Assembly (NCBI GenBank): GCA_903813345.2
Contig: CAIIXF020000001.1
Coordinates: 60,066,270 to 60,130,269, forward strand
From: Owenia fusiformis
Lineage: Eukaryota; Annelida; Polychaeta; Sabellida; Oweniidae
Length of the DNA: 64,000 nt
Direction of reading: 5' to 3'
In this document: piece by piece, positions 1 through 10,100 of the stretch
Layout: the number at the start of each line of letters is the position of its first letter
Numbering within the stretch: position 1 is the first letter of the stretch
Program-made: the position numbers and the translations under genes
Notes under the pieces: model-generated
Told to the model about the DNA's origin: nothing
Database searches by the model: none
Seen by the model: the letters and a program-made list of their open reading frames with translations, nothing else

Positions 1-1059
1 ATTTTATACCATACTGGACTATTTTGGCTCATTTATGTTTGTGTATTAGTTCATTTAATTAATGAACATATTGTAATTTATAAATAAAGATTACAGTTGA
101 TAAATACAGTTCACTTTTTGAGCATTTTTAAAAGTACAGGGTCTGTTCTAATGTTTTTGAAAGAAAAAGGTGTTCTTTTTTATTTTATTTATTATTAAAA
201 CAGTCATATGTCATTCACGTAGGGTTGGCCATGTCTAAACATTTTACGGCAGAAATGTTCTTTTATCATAACTTCTGCTTCAAACTTATTGCATTCCTGT
301 GGCACAAGTTCATGTTATGTATGCTGTTTTGTAAACATTACAGTTTTTTATGTACCATTACTTAATGGACCAAGTCTCTGATATTGTATCACCATCAACT
401 GAATTATTTTGTAATATAACAAGTAAAGAACGTGTCAAATCAAGCTCATATTTAAAATAATAGTGTTCCTTTAACATGTTTAATTAATTTGGTGCTGATT
501 AATTTAGCAAATTTGCCAACAAAATTGAAAATTGGCGAAGATTTAATTTGGCGAATTTAGCAAGAATAAAATACCTGTAAAATTGGTGAATTTGACAGGG
601 GAGTGAGCATGTTACTAAGACAATGTCAAATCAAGGGCCATATTTCGACATTCATGACATTTTTCTGAAAAATTGACAAAGACATAAATTGGCAAGTTAA
701 AATGGCTGCCAATTAGAGGAACGCAAAAATAATTGTTATGAATTTTCAGTTTTTATGTTCAGTTTGAGTCCTAAAGAAACTGTGATGTGTAAAAAATATT
801 ATTAATTATTGCAATATAGTTGTTTTGATATTAAAGATATAATTGAAATATGTAATATAGCTTTTTACATTCCACCACAGCTGTATTGAATATGTTAAAT
901 ACTAGGGGCCAATCATTGAATTCTGAGGGGGCTCAGATGAAAGATCTTGTATTTCTTGGATACTAAATCCTAGATACAGGTAGTTAGATTCTACTGATTG
1001 TGCCTCCCCTGGATCTAATGGCCCACCTTGTAGCAGAAGAGGTAGAGGTAACTCAAGGA
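1..1059. other. No gene seen; AT-rich intergenic DNA
   Basis: No open frame here resembles a protein. Around 480-720 there are loosely repeated phrases of the type AATTTGGCGAATTTAGC, which look like a decayed interspersed repeat. Nothing else can be supported. Confidence 0.6.
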
Positions 1060-1312
1060 AGCTTCACTCCAAGCATTCTTTATTGATCTTCATTTGACTG
1101 GCAATAGACCAATATGGTAATAATATGACTATAACGTTCAACTCCCAACTAATTGCTTGGTCAGAAGATGAACACAATTATAGTAATATTACTACTGTGT
1201 TGTATATTCTAAGCCGTCTAAATGCTTGATGAACCTCATAGTCTACTGTATTATTACCAGTTTGGTCCATGCCTGTCAAATGAAGACTGTGAAAGAATGC
1301 TGGGAGCCTCGT
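1060..1312. repeat. Short fold-back (hairpin) repeat
   Basis: About 70 bases at 1060-1131 are repeated in inverted orientation at 1237-1312, with a loop of about 100 bases. The arms share the phrases GCATTCTT, CTTCATTTGAC and TGGTAATAATA with scattered mismatches. The size and structure fit a small non-autonomous inverted-repeat transposon (MITE) relic; no clear target-site duplication was found. Confidence 0.65.
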
Positions 1313-1987
1313 TCTTTTTAAAGACTACTGATATTTGAAGAAATAAAATAATAAAAAATGAATTATATGAAAATATATACTGTGTCCTATTCGGGTTTGT
1401 TTATTTATCTGACAGTTCATCTGCCTGCCAGGAAAGAAGATTCATGCCTCGGAAAATGTGAGAATTGGCAATACTTAGAGAAAGTACATAAAATCTTCTT
1501 TCCATAGAATGAATTTAGGAATTCAGTCCAGTGAATATCATGCCCATCCACTAATTGTCCTGAAATTACTTAGAAGCCAAAATTGTGGATTCCAAAAACT
1601 TTGTTTGGTTTTATTGGTTCATCTAGTTTCCTATACTTATACACAACACAAAAATAATAGCTGTCATGTTTTTTTTTATCTAGAATTTATTTTACAGATG
1701 CAATCTAGGATATTACGATTCATCAAATCAATTACGTATATATCAATTTATGATTCTTTTAAAAAAGTATCAAAACACTTCTACAAAAATAACTACCAAC
1801 TGATGCAAGTTTGGTGTTTTTACAAGTAAAACTTAAATGCAACTACAGATTATTCTTGTTGATTGTATGTACGTGTAATCAATTATACATTCCTAAATAC
1901 ACACATCATCCCACTGCTAAAGCTTTAGAAAATCAAACCAACTAAGCTGGTAGAACACAAACGATTCACCTATATCCTTTTCACACA
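1313..1987. other. No gene seen
   Basis: There is one plus-strand open frame of 106 codons at 1509-1829, but its composition is that of random AT-rich DNA and it matches no family I know. Nothing else is seen. Confidence 0.5.
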
Positions 1988-2692
1988 AAAGGTCTATGTG
2001 CAGTATGGCAAGTGATTTTAGACAATCGTATCTTTAACCATGAATACTTTCTGGGTATAAATACAGTGGTTCTTATTAAAACAATATGTTTTCTTTCAAG
2101 TGAAGTACCCATGATAATAAAAATATCAATCAAACAATTCGAAAAATTATAAATAGGGACCCCATTTTCTTCAAAATGTTGAACCTCTTTACTCAAGAAG
2201 AGGATCTCTCTTTTCTGGTTTTTATTGCGTGAAAAGATTATTCAACAAGGGATCTAAAACATCTTCAAAAATATAATTGTATTGAAAGTCTAGTTTTGAA
2301 GATATCAATTTTCGATGACCAAAATTATGCTGAAAGCAATGGATAGCATGAGATGGGATATGTGGTTTTTTCACTTTAACAGATTTCTTTCAATACTCAT
2401 CTCCTTTCTCAGAAATTGTTAATATAGTGTAGAAGAAACTTTTGATAAGTTTAAAATGAGAAAAACAAGATCCTCTTTTTAGAAAATGAGCTTAACATTT
2501 TTAAAAAAGTGCCAAGGTGGGGTCCTAATCCATAATTTTCCAGAAAGTTGGATTCATATTTTACAATCATGGGGATTTCCCTTGAAAAAAACATATTGTT
2601 TTAATAAAAACCACTGTATTGATGGCCAGAAAGTACCCATGGTGAAAGATATGACCGTCTAAAATCACTTGCCACACTGCACATGGACCTTT
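1988..2692. repeat. 705-bp fold-back element
   Basis: The first ~240 bases (1988-2230) return as a diverged inverted copy at about 2455-2692; both ends read AAAGGTC(T/C)ATGTGCAGT going inward. The intervening ~220 bases are single copy here. It lies just past the 3' end of MVD. A phrase of its central part (about 2285-2345) reappears, diverged, at about 36,820-36,875, so the family is dispersed. This is most likely a non-autonomous DNA transposon. Confidence 0.8.
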
Positions 2693-2789
2693 AGGCCTAT
2701 TCTAAAATCATATTATGACAAACACTTGCTAATTTGACACCCATATTTTCAACAATCGCCTGTGAGTATCACTATTACCGGGTATTGTA

Positions 2790-3980
2790 TTATTTTGGAA
2801 GTCCGTCATTTCCAATCAATGATTCGGCCTCATCACCTACTATCGCAGGTCCTGCACCAACCTTTGTATGAATGATATACTTCAAGAGATCACCTTTTAC
2901 AGGTGTAGCAGGAGTTGGCTGTTCAAAGTTGACAGGAATTCCTCGTATGTAATTTTCATACGAGCTTGGAGGGAATTTTCGTGAGAAAGATGAGATAAAC
3001 TTTTTGACATTTTCTTCAAGAAGAAAAATACAAGCATTTGGGCCAGCATCAAATGTATATGCAGCCCTGATGGTATTTTCTTCATTATTGAAATCATGTA
3101 CAAATCTGATGATTTGCTTTGAAGTATCATTCATATAGAAGATTGGTGGGTGGGTATCCATACACACTGCATGTAGTTGATTGCTCTCTTTCATAGTCAC
3201 TTCAGCAAATGTTTCAAAATCTTTATCAAAGATGGCTTTCTTTATCATGTTGATTCTCTTTGGTACAACTTTTTTGGCTCTGTACTGCATCAGGTCTGAT
3301 GTTCTCACTGTGGCCTGCATACCATCTGTGCTTCCAACTGGTTTCTTCTGGTCATTAACAACAAGAATCAGAACTCTTATTTCAGGCCAGTGGTCCTCGG
3401 GAGCGACTTGTACAGCTATTGAGCTTCCTGTGTCCTCCCCAGGGAGCCACTCCACCCATCCTCCGTACATGCTCCTGCAGGCACTCCCCGATCCTACCCT
3501 AGCTATGGACGACACCTCACCCTCGATGTTAAACAGCTTTGATAAAGCATGCACCAAACAGGCATAACCTGCAGCAGATGAAGCCAAACCAGCTGCTGTT
3601 GGGAAATTATTCACTGACACAATATGTAAATGCCATTTGGACATGCCTTGTGTAAAACTTTCACTCAGATCAGATTCATCAAACTTTCTTTTGCGAATTC
3701 TGCGTCGCATTTCATTCAACACACTTTGGATCCTAGGATTATCAATTGACTGTTCAGTGCCATTCAGCCACAATCTATCATTTTTGAAGCTGCGACTAAT
3801 CGCGACAGATGTTTTAGCGCAAAGCTGTCCTTGGTCAAGGGTCGCACTCAGAGATCCATTGAGAGGTATAATGAGATCTGTATCCTTCTTACCCCAGTAT
3901 TTAATCATAGCAATGTTTACAGGGGCTGTTGATGTTACACAGCATAGGGTATCTGTATCTTTTTCATTCACTTTCTCCAT
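2790..3980 (-). CDS. MVD: Mevalonate diphosphate decarboxylase, intronless
   Basis: This 396-aa frame is full length for the family (about 400 aa in animals) and in one exon. The enzyme decarboxylates mevalonate 5-diphosphate with ATP to give isopentenyl diphosphate in the mevalonate pathway, usually in the cytosol. Visible landmarks are the N-terminal APVNIAMIKYWGK block (residues 19-31), the GHMP-kinase glycine/serine loop PTAAGLASSAAG (127-138), GSGSACRS (163-170), and TFDAGPNA, whose Asp311 corresponds to the conserved catalytic Asp. The C-terminus GNDGLPK also matches the family. No stop or frameshift breaks the frame, so it is probably functional. Animal MVD genes normally have many introns, so a single-exon copy suggests an old retrocopy or loss of introns. 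No poly(A) tract marks its 3' end. The ATG lies 125 bp downstream of the SDHAF3 stop on the same strand. Confidence 0.95.
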   Translation of the reverse strand: MEKVNEKDTDTLCCVTSTAPVNIAMIKYWGKKDTDLIIPLNGSLSATLDQGQLCAKTSVAISRSFKNDRLWLNGTEQSIDNPRIQSVLNEMRRRIRKRKFDESDLSESFTQGMSKWHLHIVSVNNFPTAAGLASSAAGYACLVHALSKLFNIEGEVSSIARVGSGSACRSMYGGWVEWLPGEDTGSSIAVQVAPEDHWPEIRVLILVVNDQKKPVGSTDGMQATVRTSDLMQYRAKKVVPKRINMIKKAIFDKDFETFAEVTMKESNQLHAVCMDTHPPIFYMNDTSKQIIRFVHDFNNEENTIRAAYTFDAGPNACIFLLEENVKKFISSFSRKFPPSSYENYIRGIPVNFEQPTPATPVKGDLLKYIIHTKVGAGPAIVGDEAESLIGNDGLPK

Positions 3981-4105
3981 CTTGAATCACTGTTTTGAAA
4001 TGAGCTTAAGATGTACTAGTATCGACTATTTGATCAAATACTTCAATTCTCTCAGAAGTTTGGATAATACTTAATGTGCAGAATGATCTCTTTCCCTATC
4101 TTTAA

Positions 4106-7100
4106 CTACTTTGTTGGGGCCTCTCCAAGTGGATTTTCAGGGTCAATAGGTTTTTTAGATTCTTGATACAGTTCAAAAATTTGTCCTATTTGCTCATCAT
4201 TAAATGCATCTAGTTGTCGATTGTCCAAATTTTTACCATAACTTTGTTTCTGTGTCTTTGCTGCCAGTTGTTTCGCTAATGTAGCATAGTAGGCCTGGAT
4301 ATAAAAATTTGTATCACATTTATGTTTGTGTGTAAATTAACATGCAGTGATGATAGTGATTTTACTGTACTTCTACTTATTTTGGCACTACTTATTTTGG
4401 CAGATTTGCTTTAATCAGGCAAACTTGCAATCAATGTGCTAATGGTACTTCTTTACATAAAATTACTGGGGATTTTGTTGGCTACTCAATTTGACAGACT
4501 TTAACAATTTGGCAGGTCCGTTAAATTAAAACGTCCGCCAAATTAAGTAGAAGTATAGTATATTTGTTACATGCTAATGACTTGTTGTGTAGCAACATAT
4601 CAGCATTGAAAGTAGTCCTAAGATTTCTCAAATTATTTTCTGTCTGCCACTTATCTTTAACAAATGGATAATGAAACAAACACACAGCATAGATAATTGT
4701 TGAATATTAGAGTCCATTTCACTGCTTCATTGCGTCAGTAGAACGGCAAAAATAAGAAATTGGGAGACCATTGTGCAATAATATATGGAAAAGTATATTC
4801 ATAATGTACATGAATGACATTTGTATATTTCAGATTTTTTATTTTTTTGTGCAATAAGCCTGTGCCGTCTTGTACTTTGAAGAATTTCAGCCATGTTAAT
4901 CTTTTTGAAAATAACATGGCAGAGAAGCATCCAAATATAAGAGACACTTTATAAGCCAAACTAGAAGCAATCCAAGATATACAAATGTCATACATAGACT
5001 GCGGACTATTCTGTAGAAGTGCTCTAGAAATGGATCTCGCTTTTCATGGAAGGTCACACATTCCAACATATTTCAAACAATTTGTATGATTATAATAGAC
5101 ACTTTCTGGGTAGTTGGACTTTATGTAGGGGTGGCAGAAGGCCCTCAGGCCAATTTATACCCCTACCCCAACAAAACCTTGGGGGTACTTTAATACCACC
5201 AAATAAAAATAATACTAATGCATATCAGATATTCATCGTTTTATAGTGGGTAGGGCATGCCATGGTTAGTCAGTGCCAGAAATTTCCAATCTCTGACTTA
5301 TATGGTTACCATGGAAACAGTATTTATATCTCACAATCTTCTCAGTTTGACCCCGTCCCAAACGTGTCCTTAAGTTCTCAAAGTGAAATATTTGCAAATC
5401 TGTTTGGATTTTGTGGCTGCAACTTTGTCAAAAGTTGAATTAATATGTATGTATTCACACTAAAGCACTAAAAACTTGATATAATGATCTCATAAATTAA
5501 TAATATTTATCAAATGTAGTCACACACAACTGCTTTTAGGGAAAAGTGGGCGTGGCACTTTTTGGTACTTGTGTAATTGTTGCAGCATTAAATGAAAAAT
5601 ACTTATTACACTAACAACAATTGACATTTAATTAGCATCTACTAACATTGTGTAACATTGTAGTATGTTCATTATCATTATTAGATACTTTAAATATTTT
5701 ATATAAGTGTTATCATGACCCTTCCCTATCATAGGTCATTAATGGTCAAATTAACATTTTAAGTCCTAGAGGTCCTTAGTCTTTTTAGCTTGTCAAAGTC
5801 GTATTCATTGACTTGAAGCTAGAATATAAATAGTTTCATTGATCAAGAGCTATGAGTTAAAATTGATTAATACATTTGTCAGGGTTAGAGCCATTTTATG
5901 CAATTGAAAAGTAATGGACTGACACTGATCAGTACCAAGTGAAGGTAACGGCCGTAACCTTCGCATCTAAGATGGCGGACAGTAATTGTCGATTTTGATA
6001 TTTTTAATTTTCATTGAATTAAACTACTTTAGAGTTGATGTTATGCTTTGACATTTGCACCAAATCAGGCTTAAATGACATTGGAACCATAGATGTAGTA
6101 AACATGAATAAACGATATGTGAAATGTTATGCCCTGCCTTAATACATAACTAAGATTTTCTTGGATAAATGGTGTCTTACAATTGACTGACTGATTCTAT
6201 TATCAACATCAGGTAATGCATGATCTATCCAATGGATTAACGAAAATACTTGATTCCAATATGGCAAAATAAATTATTCCATATATGAATTGCATAGTGC
6301 ATCATTTTGCAGATATTACATAATGCATTCATTGACTCATGGTCAACAAGGTACGGGTAAAACTCCTTTTAGTATTTCACAAAATAATGAAATATAAACA
6401 ATTTACACATTTCTGAAATGCTGTACCTTTAGTGATTCCTTCGACCTGGAAAGTGGTTTGTTATGTTAAAACTTAAAATAATATCTAAACAAATCTGTTT
6501 AGTGTATATAAACAATAAAAGTTAATATGTTTAATATCAAATATTATTAGACATATGAATATAACCTAAAATAAGAAATCTTGTTCTCGTATTCCATTTT
6601 AAAATTGGTTGAATGATTTTGGCACAGTAGAAATGATGGTCATGATTAAATATTATATGTAATATGCCCTGATGCTGTAACATCAATGGTCCTTTATAAT
6701 CAGGTATGACTGAAATACTGGACAAGATCTTATAAGGTTACAGTTTCCATATAACGTATGTTCCATATTACTACCCCAAATCTCCATTGTGTAAGTTTAT
6801 GAGTCATTATCCCTCATAGTTTATTATGGCAAATGCATATCCTTGTCTAGAATATGTCATTTTATCAATTTTATAAACAAGTATACAATTACACGCCCCC
6901 CCCCCCCTCCCACACCAAAACTCCATTTTTTTTATCTAAATAGGATAGTTCTAGCTATTGCTGTTGTTTTGAAATGTTGACTTTTCTTGGGGAAATATTG
7001 TTTCAATTCTGACAGAAGTTTTTAGCCAATATCATTCAATTTATCAATATCCAAACGCAGGGTTTCAGAAAGTATGCATTTTGTTTGTGCCTGTATTTTC

Positions 7101-10100
7101 ATCATGTGTACTTATTAAGACAGCTATATTTAAACGTAAATACATTAAAACATGATACATATAATCTTTTGACAATTACCCAAATGCGAGTAGGTAGTTA
7201 CCAGTTTCACCACCAGGTGGCTGATTCGGGTCAATTAACATGGCAGGTATATAAGAAAGTTCCCTTAAACTTGAATATTATCAATTTAAGTGGCTCAATT
7301 TTCATATAACCCTTATGTGTCTAATACTTATACTAGTGAAAATATGTCCAGTAAAGCAAAATATTATCTGTCCACTAAAAGAAAAGATATTTCATTTTTT
7401 GTGATTTTATAGCATGGGGTCTATGGGGAATCTCCCCGAGCTAGAAGTCACATTTTCAAAGAAAAGTAATTTTTCAAAATTTATAAACACTTTTTAAAAC
7501 CACATTTCTAGATGTAATTTTACATGTAGATTTCAAATATGATATTACTTTGACTGAATTTTGAATTTTTAATGACGTAAATCAAGATTATTTCTACTCG
7601 CATCTGGGTTATTTCTTCAGTAAAGTGGCCATTTTGAGAAATGATATATAGCTTGTACCTTTGTTTGATGCTCAACAAGATGTTCGACTGGATTTGCCTT
7701 TGTCTAATTCATATACAGGGTGATCCAGAAGTAACGTCAAAGACATTGTAATTTCAAAAGTATTCATCAGATCTTCATGAAATTTGGTATACATGTACCC
7801 ACAACATTTCTGAGTTACCATCTCAAAGATTGGAATTCAATCATTTCATTGGTTGAAATTATGGTTGCTATAGTAACCCGATATCGCGTAACCCGGGGCA
7901 AATTGAAGAGAAACCATAACGTTTTTGTGAATTTCTCTAATTTAAAAAGTCAGTAACATTTGAAAATGTTCATTGTTTGTTTTCTATGATTTTTATATTT
8001 GTTGCCATGGTAACAAATATGTAATAGTTGTGATGTCACAATAGGCATTCATAAAAAGCTTTCAATTTCTTTGAATTGCTTCCATCATCCATGACAAATA
8101 CTAACATGACCAAGGACACTAACCCACCCAATTCAAGATGGCGCCAAGTCAGAGTAAAATAGAGCAAAGAACAAACATTAAGTTCTGTGTAAAGTTGGGG
8201 AAAGGTGTAAAAGAGACTATAAGACAGATAAAGAAGGCATATGGTAAAGCTGCCATTGCTGAGAGAAACATTTACAGGTGGTTTAACAAGTACAGGGTGT
8301 CCCGAAAGTATGGGCCCCCCCCTAGGCAGACATATACCAGTGTCGTCATAGTATGTGTCATATATCATTTTAAAGCTTATTCAAAGTTACATTGATTCGC
8401 CAAGTATCATTGTTCAACTCTAAAATGTGAAAAAATTACAGGCATTTCAAAATTTAGTGTTTGGTCAGAATTAAGTTCAATTTTACACCAAATCACAAGT
8501 CAATGTGTCCTCCTGGGCCATCTTACAGCAGCAATATTTTTTTCGGGTCGGAGGGATATTGAGTTGGAAAAAGAGAATGGTGAGGGTAGAAACTCTAAGG
8601 AAACTCTTCCAAAGTTCCTTAACAGGTTTAAGAGGATTATGAAATTCCACATCCCTATTTTAAGGGCTTTTAAGGTCATATCTGAAAATAATTGCTGCTG
8701 TTAACATGGCCAAGGGGGGACACATTGACTAGTAATGTGGCGTAAAATTGAACTTTATTTTGACAAAACACTAACTTTTAAAATGACTGTAACTTTTTCC
8801 CATTTGGGAGTTAAACCATGATACTTGGCAAATCAATGTAACTTTGGATAAGCTTTAAAATGATATATGACACATACTATGAGGACACTGGAATATGTCT
8901 GCCTAGGGGGGGCCCCATACTTTCGGGACACCCTGTATTCCAGTGGATATGATGAAGTGGTAGACAAGCAGCGAGGAGGCAGGCCAGTGTCGTCATTCGA
9001 TGATCAAACCATCAAAGCAATTGAAGCTGATGTTATGGACAATAGGCAAATTTCTATCAGAGAATTGGCTGAAAAACACGATCTGAGCTATGGGACTGTG
9101 CAACGGTTACTGACAAAGAACTGTCTGTTAAAGAAGGTGTCTGCTAAATGGGTGCCGCATGACTTGACACAGGAGCAGAAAGACCGGCGTGTTAAGGCTT
9201 CAAGGGACTTTCTTGCAAAATATCGGAGAGATGGAGATGACTTTCTTAACAAGATCATTACGAGTGACGAATCATTGCTATCATTCTACATCCCAGAGAC
9301 CACGCAACAAAGTTCATCGTGGAAACATGACAACTCCCCAACACCAACCAAGCCTAAAATAGTACCAGGAATTCCACAAAAGAAACAAATGGTTGTGACA
9401 TTCTTTGACATAAGAGGAATGGTGTTAACCCATTTTGTTCCCATTGGCCAGAGAATTAATGCCGTTTACATTGCAAAGGTAAGATATCATTTGTTCTAAT
9501 AATACATCATACTGTGAATTTTATTTTTAAATTAAAGTATTTAAATGTTGTTCACTGTCAATATAATTATAATTCCATGGCCATGATTCAAATCCAAATC
9601 CAATCAATGAAACAACTGGTTTAACAACCATTAAACATTTGTTTTTCAGGTTCTGAAGCGTGATCTTCAACGTTCCCTGAGGAAAAAGCGTCCCGGACAT
9701 CTGCAGCAGTTTATCTTGCATTGGGACAATGCCCCTACGCACACTGCAATCCTGACCAGCAACACAGTCCAAACACTTGGATTTCAACAACTTGAACATG
9801 CCCCTTATTCACCTGATCTTGCCCCCAGTGACTTTTATTTGTATGGGGAACTAAAAAGAAACCTTAGTGGAAATAATTTTCAATCCTGTGAGGAATTGAA
9901 AAATGCCGTAGTACTAGCCCTACAAGGAATGAGTTCTAATGGATTTAATTCTGTGTTCAAGGAATGGGTATCCAGACATGAGAAATGTGTTGCAAATGGT
10001 GGCAATTATGTAGAATGAACTATTATTAGTAACTGTGCAATAGTATGATTTATATTGTTGTGAAATAAAATGTTGAGGATATAACAATTTCAGATCTTGT

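Noticed and set aside
3181-4074. Plus-strand frames opposite MVD (128 and 145 codons)
   Set aside because: They are antisense shadows of a well-supported gene and resemble nothing.
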